Shown piece after piece: positions 22,201 to 32,553 of a stretch of 64,000 nt of DNA. Origin of the DNA: Graphilbum fragrans. Lineage: Eukaryota; Ascomycota; Sordariomycetes; Ophiostomatales; Ophiostomataceae. The notes beneath the pieces are model-generated. The model was not told where the DNA came from. It searched no databases and worked only from the letters and a program-made list of their open reading frames with translations. Position numbers and translations under genes: made by a program. Within the stretch, counting starts at the first letter, position 1. Every line of letters starts with the position of its first letter. The stretch lies in the NCBI GenBank assembly GCA_001513895.1, contig LLKO01000004.1:1-64000 (forward strand), written 5' to 3'.

Positions 22201-23550
22201 GCGGCAGCGGCAGCGCCGTCGTCGTCGGAAGACGAGTCGGAAGTCGAGCAGGTGTCGCGAGGACGGTCACGGAACACGAGCCTGCTCTCACGGCCGAGCT
22301 CGCGGCTCCGACGGGCTATTGCCGATAAAACGCCGCCGGCAACGCCAGCAGGCGAAAAGCACTACCTCGATGTGATGCCGGTATTTGGCAGAGCGGATGG
22401 GCGGGCTGACAATAGGGGAGGCCAAGGGGCCGGCCAGCTCGCACTGCCGGGCGATCCCATTTCGCGGCCTCCGAGCCGACGGTCGATGCGCTTTGAACGG
22501 CTGAAGCCGCCTCGGATTGATGTACGAGATGCCTCGCCCGCTGTCAGCACAACAGACTGGCCAACTGGCGAGCCGGCAGCATCCGCTCTGGGCCAGCAAC
22601 AACAACAGCAGAAACAGCAGAAACAGCAGAAACAGCAGCCAGCGGCCGCCTCCCGCGACTCGGAAATATCAGAAAGCGATGCAGTATCGCGGTCTCGGCG
22701 CAGCAGCCGTGCCGATGCTGTTCTAGCAACGATGGCCACCTCGTCGGTCGGCCTGCCACAGCCTCTACAGCTGGTGCCGTCCAACGAAAGCCACGGCCCG
22801 CGGTGGTCTCTGTCTTCGGGGACAACAGGCACTCGCGGTGCACTATCGCGGCGCGAGCTAGCCCGTCTCCGGGCATCGCTTCTCAGCTCGGCCGTGCTGG
22901 CCAAAGAGCTCTCCCGGCGGACCAACGAGAAGACAACGCTGGCCGGGGCGACGGCTGGCAGCGTGTCCAGGACAAAGGCAGTGGCCGACGACGCGGATGC
23001 GGACGACGAGCAGGACGACGCGGAGGCCAAGGCGAGCGAGCCGCTGACGTGGCAGGACATCGCGGCGTATGCGCCGGACCCGGCGGAGCTGATGGGCCGT
23101 CCGGTGTCGCAGGTGGAGCTGTATCCGCTGGCGGCACGGGTGCTCGGCAGCGCCATCCAGCGCACCGGGCAGGCGTGGCAGGTGACGATGGAGGACTTTA
23201 CGGACACGACGATCCCGCGTCTGCGGCAGCGCATCGACGGCGTGCGGTCGCAGGTGGCGGTGGAGCTGTCGGGGTCGGCACGCGAGGCCGGCGACGAGGC
23301 CGACGGGGTGATCCGCGACCTCGTGGGGGTGCAGCGGCTCAAGGTGAAGCGCACGGTGGACACGATCGAGACGATGCTGCGGCGGCGGCGGCGGCGGCTG
23401 CGGTGGGTGCGGCGGGCCGGGTGGCTGACGCTGGAGTGGGTGCTGGTCGGGCTGATGTGGTATGTGTGGTTTGTGGTGTCGCTGTTCCGGGTGGTGTACG
23501 GGGTGGGCCGGGGGGTGTATAAAGGCGTGCGGTGGCTGCTGTGGCTGTGA
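19294..23550 (+). CDS. Large disordered protein with C-terminal membrane segment, tentatively Mtc4-like
   Basis: A single ORF of 1,418 codons. Most of it is low-complexity Ser/Ala/Arg/Pro sequence and likely disordered. Ordered islands stand out: about residues 362-385 (ARAKDYIDLLIQQRRLLEAMPPL-like), 428-470 (YNPLQYIRNRKIRARERKTI and GFGDVAKTIEWVDEVHQWA), and 525-560 (DWVIDPADMLADIYWLEQDHNKKL). A Gln/Lys run lies near residues 1100-1118. The C-terminal 250 residues form helices ending in RRRRRRLRWVRRAGWLTLEW and then a hydrophobic stretch of about 30 residues, so it is probably tail-anchored. The island set resembles fungal proteins annotated as maintenance of telomere capping protein 4, but I hold that name loosely. 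The GC content is high throughout and there are no introns. Confidence 0.8.
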   Translation: MADHIDEARSSLQLPSRRQSSGAALSVGRSLATTPPLESSASASPNTSTNTSEPPTYRTAASSSPTIPPRPFGTTPSPAFSRSPELESSPSPSPFAAAPVPARRSHNASGAERFGSQRSSHRAHGHSHRSSGTFLLTDTLEGGNDASNSRTRHTRLGSRRDATHEEHREKSRGSSGRVSSSRAPQTPEKRSSVLAAEQAGHSGGRIRSNGGAEKSASRGEAASSTSAGGATTTKASLSAEHNQPLDLDSAQIVNMALNLSESRRIAARRNVSQQLPPRLAPLPDSAVGGSLRQQLQQQRRVSRNMSPKPERGGSRTVSSQSAAASHQMPRVSSPLQAAFDPLQDSTGGSYRYHFSQSTLARAEKARDYIDLLIQQRRLLEAMPPLATNTSRSRAASVASSSFVALAAAQPPSSSGAETTAPAPLGRPYNPLQYIRNRKIRARERKTIDGEAQGFGDVAKTIEWVDEVHQWAASDRRAAGEGLPLPAFACAAEATASLQRSPPPASRGAAASSSVAKPKRPRVDWVIDPADMLADIYWLEQDHNKKLVVDRHWHRVFPEDTVVYQPTPRRVDQADTATPSTANAVAGIPLLDSGTAAELSGPSHLLPGMTADAGADAMDDTVLHIHGSRRDRARQKLNEIKGFHHRHHSSLYGREFVRSRHGSSSDSSDSDSDRRKRSSRVYTNHSDTTSANGTEAFHPRLLDAVSKDSHEREGDSSSVSPQAAHGSRLIKPAADDISGLPAVTDSPARTGRNSLDVPSARRPTAEDYDSSQPTSPELRPMSQEGLGFVPALGGDLSPPPSRGASPPRNRFSKVKHIFGSSGLDRGSEERDEYSEPATSQPIAADAAEAPPPPVAVSTAPIRAETGKTASSHERQPSRSPIRKLASHGTGSSAAALGNVAGHRTNTSISNGGTVKYHRVNESSSAGSGSGSSSGLRSLFRGSPRIDTVLRTGVTKVSEMLWRREASENADAAAAAPSSSEDESEVEQVSRGRSRNTSLLSRPSSRLRRAIADKTPPATPAGEKHYLDVMPVFGRADGRADNRGGQGAGQLALPGDPISRPPSRRSMRFERLKPPRIDVRDASPAVSTTDWPTGEPAASALGQQQQQQKQQKQQKQQPAAASRDSEISESDAVSRSRRSSRADAVLATMATSSVGLPQPLQLVPSNESHGPRWSLSSGTTGTRGALSRRELARLRASLLSSAVLAKELSRRTNEKTTLAGATAGSVSRTKAVADDADADDEQDDAEAKASEPLTWQDIAAYAPDPAELMGRPVSQVELYPLAARVLGSAIQRTGQAWQVTMEDFTDTTIPRLRQRIDGVRSQVAVELSGSAREAGDEADGVIRDLVGVQRLKVKRTVDTIETMLRRRRRRLRWVRRAGWLTLEWVLVGLMWYVWFVVSLFRVVYGVGRGVYKGVRWLLWL
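22594..22638 (+). repeat. CAG/CAA microsatellite coding for Gln/Lys
   Basis: A CAGCAACAA/CAGAAACAG tract in frame inside the 1,418-residue protein encodes alternating Gln runs and QQK units. It is likely to vary in length between strains. Confidence 0.8.
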
Positions 23551-23888
23551 GGCGTGTCGTGACGTCTCATCTTTCGTTTCGTTTCCTTTTTCTGTCTCTC
23601 TTCTTTCTCTTTCTTATTTCTTCTTTTACTTCTTCGTTTCCGTCTTCCTACTCCATAGCAAAGCGTCGGGCAGCATCTTGGATATTGTTGATTCTGTTAT
23701 TGTAATTATAGGGATGATACCCACGAGATATCTTTTAATACATTTACGATTGAGAATCGGGGTAAAGAAGGAAGAATGAGAAGGAAGAATTACACAAGAT
23801 ATTCGACGACAAAGGAGGAATGGCATAAGACATTCGAATAAGAAGACACCTGAATCACAAAGTAGAGAACACCCAGCTCGCAAACACC
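23551..23888. other. Convergent 3' intergenic region, 338 bp
   Basis: This is shared by the 3' ends of the Mtc4-like gene (plus) and SAC1 (minus). The first part is a pyrimidine-rich TTTC/CTTT stretch (about 23570-23640). There is no gene. Confidence 0.5.
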
Positions 23889-26184
23889 CTACTCAATCCT
23901 CTTCTTGCCCTCCTCGGCATTCGAGTAGCGCACCGTGCTGAGGCCGCGCTCGTGCCGGGCGACAAAGGGCCCGATCAGCTTGTCCTTGCGCGCCTTGTTG
24001 AGGGCTTCCTGGTAGTCGTCGACGGAGGCCGGCCGGGGGATGAGTTTGGGCCAGTTGACCTGAGAGAGTTAGAGAGGGAGAGGGAGGGAGGAGAGGAGGA
24101 GAGGAGGAGAGGAGAGGAGAGGAGACAGACAGAACTCACATATAGTTCGCCGCTGCGCAGGATAAAGTGCAGGCTGTAGGCGGCGACGGCGGCAAAAAAG
24201 AGCAGGAAGACGCGCAGCGGCAGCACGGCCGCGTCGGGCAGCCGCCGCGTAAACAGGCCGACGCCGAGGAGGAAGAGGCTGAAGGCGAGCACGTAGGGGA
24301 CGGCCTGGATGAGGACGGGGCGGCGGTCGGCAAAGACGAGGGCCGGGCCGACAGCGGCGTCGCCGGGGCGGTAGGCGCCGAGAAACAGGTCGAAGGCGTC
24401 CTGGCGCGGGCCGTCGAAGAAGTTGTTGCGGCAGTAGCGGGTGACGGCGATGTGGCCGTCGCGCAGGGCGCCGAGCTTGGTGCGGCGGCCGAGGCGGGTC
24501 ATGTCGGTTTTCATGGCGCCGGTGCCGGCATAGCTGCCAGAGACGGTGTCGGCGTTGTCGGCCCAGAGATGGCGGAAGAGCAGCTCAAAGGCCGGGTCCT
24601 GGTCCTGCAGCGACGCGCCGCGCGGCATCAGGCCCAGGTCGGCAAACATGCGCTCGAGCGTCCAGCGCGCCAGCATGCTCTGCACCACGTTGGTGCGGTC
24701 GAGGCAGTCCATGCAGTTGGTGCGCACGACGGACGTCTGCAGGCTGCGCACCTCGAGGCGGCCGGCGCCGGCGCCGCCGACAAACGCGCCGGCGGGCATG
24801 TCGGCGCCGCGGAAGTACTGCTGCGCCAGCAGCGCGTCCTGCATCTGGTCGAGCAGCAGGCGTGCGCGGTCGAGGCGCATGCCCTTGGTCTCGCTGTGGA
24901 AGTCGAAGTAGACGTAGTGCACGCGGTCAAAGGGCGCCGGGATCTGGGTCTTGTCCGCCGCGGCCGCCCGGCCGCGCGCGGCATAGCCGACCACGCCCTC
25001 GTAGGCCTCCTTGACGCGGCGCTCGCGGCCCTTTTGGTTGACCAGGTTGACCAGGTAGTTGTCGCCGTACACGCGGACCTGCTCGGCGAAGTGCGCCGCC
25101 GCCGCCGGAAAGACGGCCTCGATGCCCCGCGCGTCGCCGCGCACGTCCAGCCGCGGCGTGTACTTGAGATTGTTGACTTCGCTCCAGTACACGGGCACGC
25201 TGCCGCGCGTCTGCACGTACGCCAGGATCTGCGCCTCGCCGCCGCTGCCGCCCGCCGCCGACGCCAGCTGCCGCCCGCTCTGCATGTCGCCGGTGCCGGC
25301 AAAGCCGCCGAGCCGGCTGGCGCCGCTGTCGTTGAGCACGACCACCTGCTCGGTCTCGTTGTAGTTGGCCACGTGGCCGGCCGCGTCGATGCCGCGCGAG
25401 AAGAAGCGCGTGCCGCCGCGGAAGCGCGACCGCCGCGTGATCAGCACCAGCGTCAGCGTGCGCCCGCGGAACGTCGTCGGCCGGATCTCGAGCACGCCGA
25501 AAATGACCGGCAGGATGTACGGGTCCACGCCCTTCTGCGGCCCCGGCTGGCTGCGCGCCCCGTGCTGCCGGAACCCGATCAGGTCCGACTGCACGAAGCG
25601 GTTCCAGAAGAAGCGGTCGTCCGCGCGCTGCCACAGCGGCCGCTCGTCGCCCGGCGACGCCGAGGCGTCCTGCTGGGCCGCCTGCCGCTGGAAGCTGTTG
25701 GTCAGGTCCAGCGTGTACGAAAAGTACATCGACCCCGTCTTGAGGAACCCGCGCAGCAGCCCCAGGAACCGGTCCTCGTCGGGGTCGCGCACCTGCCGCT
25801 CGTGGATCGGCAGCAGCTCCGTCGACACCACGCGGTGCACGGCGTGGCCCTTGAGCCGGCCGACCGGCTCGTCCTTGGTGATGACAATGACGTATTTGTC
25901 TGGCAGGATGTACACACATTAGCACGCCGCATCGCCGGCCGCCACACAACACGTCCCCACGGAAGACGGCACGCACCCAGCCGCAGCTGCACGATGCCCA
26001 GGATGCCCTTGATGCTGAAGATCCGCGTCACCCGCTTGCCGGAGAGCAGGGCCGCATCGCTGAGCCGCACCTCGCCGGTCGGCCGGTCGATGGTGAGCGC
26101 CGGCGCGTCCGGCGTCGACGGCGACTTGAAGATGTAGCAGTCGGGCGCTACCTGCACGTTGACATCGCGGAACGGGAAGACCAT
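23889..26184 (-). CDS. SAC1-type phosphoinositide phosphatase
   Basis: Exons 26184-25977, 25899-24140 and 24059-23889 give 712 residues. The SAC domain begins after a short N-terminal lobe (FPFRDVNVQVAPDCYIF). The catalytic CX5R is CMDCLDR, followed by TNVVQ, as in Sac1. Two hydrophobic segments near the C-terminus (AVPYVLAFSLFLLGVGLF and RVFLLFFAAVAAYSLHFIL) would anchor it in ER/Golgi membranes, with the catalytic domain in the cytosol. Sac1 dephosphorylates PI4P and, less so, PI3P. The second intron join restores GELYVNWPKLIPRP, the conserved end of the protein, and confirms the last exon. A small non-family insert rich in Gly/Ala lies in the middle. Intron 2 (24060-24139) is dominated by a GA/CT repeat. 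The gene is divergent from Rab5. Confidence 0.94.
24062..24124 (-). repeat. GA/CT microsatellite in SAC1 intron 2
   Basis: On the plus strand this is an almost pure purine run of GAGAG and GGAGA units. It fills most of the 80-bp intron between donor and acceptor. Confidence 0.8.
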
Positions 26185-27045
26185 GGTGAGGCGCCTCGGG
26201 GGTTGTCGGCACCTGAGACGACGAAGCGGGAAGCGGGACGGCGCAAGTAAACAAAAGTCGAGCCAGCGGGCGCCCGGGACGGCAAATGCTGCAGAAACGT
26301 GTCGGCCGTCGGTGTAGGACACTTTGGGCAGTATGGTGCAGGCGCTGTCTTCTCCGTGTGCTGGTTGTGCAGTTTGTGCAGTTCGTGCTGTTCGTGCTGG
26401 TCGGTTCTCACAGCGTTCGTTCGTCGTTCGTTCGTCGCCTCGAGCTTCACTAGCTCTCCGAGGACGTGGCCGAAACTAGAGTACATATGTACATACGCTG
26501 GGGCCAGCGCCGTTGCACGCCAGCGCCTCCTTATTGGCCGGCCGACGGGCGCCAGCCGGTGTCACGTGCATGTCTCAGGCGCCTGACACTTGCCTCTGGC
26601 GCTGCGCCCCTCGCTGCACCCACTGTAAGCCAGCGCCACTGTTTCCGGCCAGTACGACGCATGTACTGACAACTCGCTCCTCTGCCGTGCTGGACCAGGC
26701 TTCCACGCTTTTCCCATCGTCACTTTCTCTGCCATCCATCCACCCCCTCCTCCCTTTCCGACGACCTCCGCCACAAACGTGCATCGCCATCCCCGGCCGA
26801 GCCGCTCCGATCCGCCGTCCATCATCAGCGCCCGTCGCCGCTGCATTGCCGATTTCTGCTGGCCGATTCTCGATTCTCGATTGCGACTTTGATTGTCCCT
26901 TGCTGCATTCCTTGCGTCCCCGCTGTCGGCCGCCCTTCTCGGACCTTGCCCTTGACCTCGTCCGTCGGCTGTCTACACCGTCGACGACCGCCCGGCGCCA
27001 TCTTCCGCTCTCCGATCGCATCCCGTCGTCACATCTACTGTCGCC
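26185..27045. promoter_or_regulatory. Divergent promoter region, SAC1 / Rab5
   Basis: About 0.86 kb. A reverse CCAAT box (TATTGG, 26532-26537) and a palindromic CACGTG E-box (26563-26568) sit close together. A GTTCGTCGTTC-like short repeat lies near 26400-26440. From about 26690 the plus strand is rich in pyrimidine and looks like the Rab5 leader. These are pattern matches, not proven sites. Confidence 0.45.
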
Positions 27046-28020
27046 ATGGCAGCACGCGGCCCTCCTGGCGCCCGCGGCATGGGCATTCGCCTCTTCCAGT
27101 TCAAGCTTGTTCTGTTGGGTATGTGATGCATTTGTTGGTTGTCGCCCTCCGGCCTGCCGCTGTCTGCTAACTTGTCAGGTGAATCTGCTGTCGGAAAGGT
27201 ACTGCGCCCTCTCGCCCGCCCCCTCCCTCCCCTGCTAACACTGCACACTGCTCGCAGAGCTCGATCGTCCTCCGCTATGTCAAGAACCAGTTCGACTCGT
27301 ACCGCGAATCCACCATCGGCGCCGCCTTCCTCACCCAGACCGTCGACCTCGACGAGAACACCACGGTCAAGTTTGACATTTGGGACACCGCCGGCCAGGA
27401 GCGCTACAAGTCGCTCGCCCCGATGTACTACCGCAACGCCAACTGCGCCGTGGTTGTCTACGACATTACGCAAGCGGTGAGTTGATGTCTGATCAGAGTT
27501 GTTTTCTGTCTCTCTCTCTCCCTCCCCCCCTCTCTCTCTCTCTCTCTTTCCTTCCTCTTTCCTTCGTTTTCTTTCCTCTCTTTCCTCTCTTTCCTCTCTT
27601 TCCTCTCTTTCCTCTCTTTCCTCTCTTTCCTCTCTCTTTCCTCTTCTTTCTTCCCCCTTTCTAACACAACAGACCTCCCTCGACAAGGCCAAGGCGTGGG
27701 TCAAGGAGCTGCAGCGCCAGGCCAACGAAAACATCATCATCGCCCTCGCCGGCAACAAGCTCGACCTGGTCAAGGAACAGCCCGACAAGCGCGCCGTGCC
27801 CACCGCCGAGGCCGAGGCGTACGCCAAGGAGGCCGGCCTGCTGTTCTTTGAGACCTCGGCCAAGACCGAGGAAAACGTCAAGGAGCTCTTCACCGCGTTA
27901 GCCAAGAAGCTGCCGCTCGACCAGGTCGGCCCCGGGCGTCCACGGCCCGGCCAGCGGCCAGGTGTCAGCCTGGCGCCCGAGAACTCGAGCAAGCAGGTCG
28001 CCGGGCCGTGTGCCTGTTAG
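27046..28020 (+). CDS. Rab5-family small GTPase (Vps21/Ypt51 type)
   Basis: Four exons, 27046-27118, 27179-27198, 27258-27476 and 27673-28020, give 219 residues. Exon 2 is only 20 bp and completes the P-loop GESAVGKSS. Other GTPase motifs are the effector region YRESTIGAAFLTQTV (typical of Rab5), WDTAGQERYKSLAPMYYRNA, GNKLDL and ETSAKT. The C-terminus ends in Cys-Ala-Cys, a CXC site for double geranylgeranylation. Rab5 proteins organise early endosome fusion and recruit PI3-kinase and tethering factors. All four joins fall at positions that keep the fold intact, so the model is firm. Intron 3 is enlarged by a long CT-rich repeat. The tail before the cysteines is Pro/Gly-rich and slightly longer than in yeast Vps21. 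Confidence 0.96.
27508..27660 (+). repeat. CT-rich microsatellite/minisatellite in Rab5 intron 3
   Basis: A (CT)n run is followed by about nine copies of a TTTCCTCTC-type unit. The whole tract lies between the donor at 27477 and the acceptor AG at 27671-27672. It has no purine-rich interruption and probably varies in length. Confidence 0.85.
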
Positions 28021-28645
28021 GCGTGAAGAGGGGGGCGAGTAGGACGCGAAGACGAGGACGGATGCGATATAGACTGGTCTGACGGAGAGGCGCCTCGTCT
28101 TGCATCTGTGGATTTGTGCCCGTGGTTTCTTTGCCTTTCGTGTTTTATCTTGTCCTGCTTTCTGCTCTTTTGTCTGTCCCTTGTTCTTTTGTTTGTCTTT
28201 TGCTTCCGTCTACATGGTTGTCTTGGTGCGTTACTATAGGTGTTCTCCCTTCTAATATTCCTTTGCTGCAAGGAGACAGCGGCAAAGACATTTTGTCCTG
28301 TGCCGGCCCTTGGGGAGTGTGGTTGCGCTGTAGTGGTCGTCGTGGTGTGTCGAGTATCGTGTACACTATTATAGAGTGTGTATGTAATTTTCAATTCTTT
28401 TTGGAATTAATTTTATTAGCGCGGATTGCCGAGCTTTATCCCTCATCCGTGGTATTTTCTTGGAGCCTCCTAAAAAACTACTCTGGGCCCACGACCAAAC
28501 CCGACCACACGACCCGTCGCGGCCATCGATTCTCGCGTCGATTGTGTGTGCATTTCACCCTTTTTGGCGTCTTTTATCCGTTTCTTGCTTATTTTCGGCT
28601 TTCCCTCTCTTTCGCGTCCGATTGCCTGCACGCGCTTCTGCCGCG
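28021..28645. other. Intergenic, 625 bp
   Basis: This spans the Rab5 3' region and the MIC60 promoter on the same strand. It is rich in T and C, with no ORF I would defend. Confidence 0.5.
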
Positions 28646-30735
28646 ATGCTGCGGACGTCCCTTGGAACAGCGCGGGCATTGCGCCTAGCTTCAGCTTCAG
28701 CAGCGGCCGCTCCGCGAGCTGCTGCGGCCCGGCCATTGCGCGTCCAGCCGGCGATCAGCCAGGTGGGTGTTGTGTTTTGTGGTTTTTCCTGTTCCTGTTG
28801 TGTTCGGTGTTGTACTCGAGTTGCGTCGTTCGTCCGTCCCCCATTTCCAGAGCTAACTTCACAGCGATTCTATGCTGATGCAGCGGCTCCCGTCCCCAAG
28901 AAGAAGGGCGGCTTCTTCCGGAAACTGCGCAACTACGTGCTGACGCTGTCGGTGCTGGGCACGCTGGCATTCGGCGGCGGCGTGTGGTACTCGCGGATCA
29001 ACGACAACTTCCACGACTTCTTTACCGAATACGTGCCGTTTGGCGAGCAGGCCGTGCTGTACCTCGAGGAGCTCGACTTCCGCAAGCGCTTCCCCAACAT
29101 TGCCAGCCACGTGGGCTCGGCCAAGCCGCGCGACACCGGATCCAACGTGCGCGTGCCGGCGCAGAGCGGCGCGTCGTGGCGCTTGGCCAACCTAGACAAC
29201 CGCCAGAAGACGGCGGTGGCCAAGACCAAGGAGGCGCCGGCGGACCCGGCGGCTCCGGCGCCGGCGGCGCCCCCTACGCCGGCTCCCGAGCCCAAGGCCG
29301 TGGCGGCCACGACAGGAGTGCCGGCGTCGGCGACGGACGCGCTCAGCGCGACGCCGCCGATGCGGACGAACGCCGAGGCGGTGATTGTGGCGTCGACGCA
29401 GCCGCTGGCCCAGCCGAAGGCAGCAGACTCGGCTCCGGCGACGGCGGCAGCGCCGGCGTACCGCGCGCCGGAGGTGGACGAGCCGTCGCGGTGGCCGCCG
29501 GCGTCGCCGATCGACCCGCTGGCGGTGCGCAACGCCACGGAGCCGGTGGTGCAGGACGTGGTGCACATGCTCAACGACATCATCACGGTGATCAACGCGG
29601 ACAAGGCCAGCGAGAAGTACGGGGCGACGATCGGCAAAGCCAAGGCGGAGGTGGAGCGGGTGGGCAGCAAGGTGCAGGCGATCCGGGCGCAGGCGCAGGC
29701 GCAGGCGGCGGCGGTGGTGCAGGCGCGCAACAAGAAGTACGAGGAAGCGGCCCAGACGCTGATGGCGAAAATGGAGGCGGCGATGGCGGCGCAGGAGCAG
29801 CAGTGGCAGCAGCACGTGGACGAGGAGCTGGCGGCGGTGCGGCGCAGCTACGACGAGCGCGTGGGCCTGGCGACGGCGCGCGAGCGGCAGCTGAGCGAGG
29901 AGAAGCTGCAGAACAAGCTGCTGGAGCAGGCGGTGCAGATGACGCAGCAGTTTGGCGACGAGCTGCAGACGCGCGTGGAGGCGGAGCGCCAGGGGCGGCT
30001 GGGCCGGCTCGAGAGCCTGTCGGCGGCGGTGGCCGAGCTGGAGCGGCTGACGGCAGGCTGGACGGCGGTGGTGGACGCCAGCCAGCGCGCGCAGCAGCTG
30101 CACGTGGCCATCGACGCGGTGCGCACGCGGCTGGCGGACGGCGAGGCCGAGGCCGAGGGCGTGCTGGGCCAGGCGTCGTCGGCGGCGCCGCGGCCGTTTG
30201 TCAAGGAGCTCGTGGCCATCAAGGAGATCGCGGCGGCGGACCCCGTGGTCGACGCGGCCATCGCGTCCATCCCCCCCGTGGCCTACCAGCGCGGCATCGC
30301 CTCGGCGGCCGGCCTCGTCGACCGCTTCCGCCGCGTCGCCGGCGAGGTGCGCAAGGCGTCGCTGCTGCCGGACGACGCGGGCGTCGCGTCGCACGCCTCC
30401 AGCTACGTGCTCAGCAAGGTGCTCTTCAAGCAGCAGCCGGGCAGCGCCGCCGCCGCCGCCGGCGACGACGTCGAGAGCATTCTCACGCGCACGCAGGCCT
30501 TCCTCGAGGAGGGCAACCTCGACGGCGCCGCGCGCGAGATGAACGGGCTCAAGGGCTGGGCCAAGACGCTGAGCCGCGACTGGCTCGGCGAGGTGCGCAA
30601 GGTGCTGGAGGTGCAGCAGGCATTGGATGTGAGTGGGCTCTGCTGTGTATATGGCGTGGATGGAACCCGGCTAACCAACAGGTCATTACGGCGGAGGCGC
30701 GGCTGCGGAGTCTGCAGCTGGAGAAGAGCCGGTAG
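28646..30735 (+). CDS. MIC60: MICOS complex subunit MIC60 (mitofilin/Fcj1)
   Basis: Exons 28646-28762, 28865-30628 and 30682-30735 give 644 residues. The N-terminus (MLRTSLGTARALRLAS and on) is an Arg/Ala/Ser mitochondrial presequence ending near RFYADAA. A single membrane span follows (NYVLTLSVLGTLAFGGGVWYS, about residues 60-82), then EYVPFGEQAVLYLEELDFRKRFP, conserved in fungal Mic60. An Ala/Pro/Thr-rich linker leads to a long coiled coil (about 300-460) and the C-terminal mitofilin domain (GIASAAGLVDRFRRVAGEVRKASLLP, HASSYVLSKVLFK). The last exon supplies VITAEARLRSLQLE. Mic60 shapes crista junctions in the inner membrane and contacts outer-membrane machinery including SAM. Notably a SAM subunit gene lies 7 kb away at 37112. 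Very high GC gives large shadow ORFs over this gene. Confidence 0.95.
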
Positions 30736-30951
30736 ATGCGCGTATTTGTCGAAACTATCGAAACTGTCGAAACTGTCGAAAAGGAGTCGAGAGGTATATC
30801 TGCCGAAGAGGCGCGAAGGCGAGCGCGGTTTCCTTTGTCTGCACGCGGTGTAAGAGGTCGTGTACATTAGACGTAATTCATAGATGTTCTTGCCTACCAA
30901 ATGCTACTGTACTTATTCCTGCACTTGCGTCCTGATAGTAGGCGCCTACTG

Positions 30952-32553
30952 CTACAGCCCACCCCTGCCTTTCCCACGCCACCCCCGACGCCGCCAGATC
31001 GGCTGCAGGAACCCGTCCACATGCACGCCGCCCTCCGTCGCCGCCGTCTCGCCGCCCGTTCCGCCCTGCTGCCGGCCGGCGGCCGTCTCGTCGCCGTGCA
31101 CCAGCCGCAAGTGGCGCACGAGATTCGCCCGCTTCGGAAATCCACGCCGAGCCCGCGCGCACGCCGCGTGGCCACAGAGGAACTCTTTGATCCCGTTTCG
31201 CGTGGACGCAGCCAGCGCCTCTGCCTCGCCGGCCGTCTGTCGCTGCCCTACCGCCGGGGTCGCGGGGGTGTCGTCGTCCGCGCTGTCCGCTTCTGTGGGC
31301 AGCAGGGACGCCCGCTCTCCGCGCCGTCCCGGCTGGAACACTGTCGGCCGCCGCTCGGTGCCTGCCGCCAGCGTCTGCAGCACCATGCCCTCGCCAAACA
31401 GATCGGCACACCGCTGGGCCGCGCGCGCCAGCACCGGCCCCTCAAAGCCGGCCAGCGCCGCCGCGCCCAGCACATCGCTCCAGTCCCGCAGCGCCCACTC
31501 GTCCATCTGCGCGTGGAGGCGTGCTGGCGCGGCCGCTTCTGTGTGTTCTGTGTGTTCTGTGTGTTCTGTGTGTTCTGTTGGCTGGGGCGCTTCGGCCGCG
31601 GCACGCCTGCGTTGGCTGCGCCTCTCAGCCTCCGTGTCCGACTCGTCCGCGTCGCCCATGACCACCGCCGCACAGCGCGCATTGTGCAGGATCCCCAGCG
31701 CGCGGTCGAGCCGTGACAGCAGGTGTCGGACGCCGGGGCGGAGCAGCTGGGCGGACAGGTCGTCGTCTGCCGATATGGCGGGCGCCGGCAGGGAATGCAC
31801 GTTCTCTGCTTCTGGTGTGTCGTCCTCGGCCTCGGCGTCCTCGGGGCCCTCGGCGTCCTCCCCTTCTGCCTCTCTTCTCGATCCTGCTCCCACAGCGGCC
31901 GCCGGTGCATACTCGGCCCGCTGGTAGAACCGCTCTTTGGCCAGCCGCAGCGCCGTGGCCGTCAGCATCTCCTCGAGCTGCGCGCTCGGCTTGGCCGCAT
32001 CGCGAGAGTGGCGGCCCGCCGAACTGCCCCCCAGCCCATCGTCCTCTCCCTCTCGCTCCCGCGGCACCCGGTCGGCCCGCAGCGGCCACGCCGTCCATCG
32101 CTTGGGGGGCCGCCACTGTTTCTCTGCGTCTTCGTCGGACTCCGAACCCGGTTCTCTCGAAGCCTGTATCGTTAGCACTCTGCCGCCATTCTTTCGCCCT
32201 CCTCCATCCTCACCCTCCATCCTCCACCCTCACCCTACCCCCCCCCCTTCACCTCTGCGTACCTCGCTCTCTACCCTCCGCTTGCGCGGCCGCTGGTCTC
32301 CCATCGCGCGCAGCCGCCGCTTCAGCGCGTGCACATTGTACAGATGCACGCTCAGGTCGCTGTTGCGCAATTGTGTCGCCGCATGCGCCAACGTCCGCTC
32401 TGCACGCGTCATGTAGCGCCACGAGCCCGCATCGCCCGTCCAGCGGTTCGGCCGCGTCGCCCGCAGCTCGTCGGACGCGCGGGACCAGATGTCGTCGGTG
32501 TCGGGGTCCGACCACTCGGCCGCCGCCGACGGGGGGCTGTCGGGGGAGCTCAT
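30952..32553 (-). CDS. RRN9-domain protein (RNA polymerase I upstream activating factor subunit)
   Basis: Exons 32553-32263 and 32163-30952 give 500 residues. The first exon has the Rrn9 signature: RPNRWTGDAGSWRYMTRAER and then RNSDLSVHLYNVHALKRR. In yeast Rrn9 belongs to the UAF complex at the rDNA promoter and recruits Pol I. The rest is charged and mostly disordered, with AKPSAQLEEMLTATALRLAKERFYQRAEYAPA as an ordered island. Near the C-terminus there is one C2H2-like finger: Cys-x4-Cys-x12-His-x3-His in LCGHAAC...LVRHLRLVHGD. A 9-bp tandem repeat encodes four Glu-His-Thr units. The intron (32164-32262) is C/T-rich. Convergent with MIC60. Function is inferred from the domain; the finger is not part of the yeast protein as I know it. 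Confidence 0.82.
31542..31577 (-). repeat. 9-bp tandem repeat (four units) encoding Glu-His-Thr
   Basis: The plus strand repeats TGTGTTCTG four times without change. The unit length keeps the RRN9 reading frame. Confidence 0.9.

Noticed and set aside
22362..23570. 402-codon minus-strand ORF
   Set aside because: Antisense to the 1,418-residue protein; a Ser/Arg/Ala-rich shadow.
24167..26137. 656-codon plus-strand ORF
   Set aside because: It is exactly antisense to SAC1, which has catalytic motifs and verified splice joins. The product is a Val/Ala/Gln/His-rich string typical of a high-GC shadow frame.
28984..30735. 583-codon plus-strand ORF and 400-codon minus-strand ORF (29192-30394)
   Set aside because: Both overlap MIC60 in wrong frames and encode Gly/Ala/Arg or His/Arg/Leu low-complexity strings.
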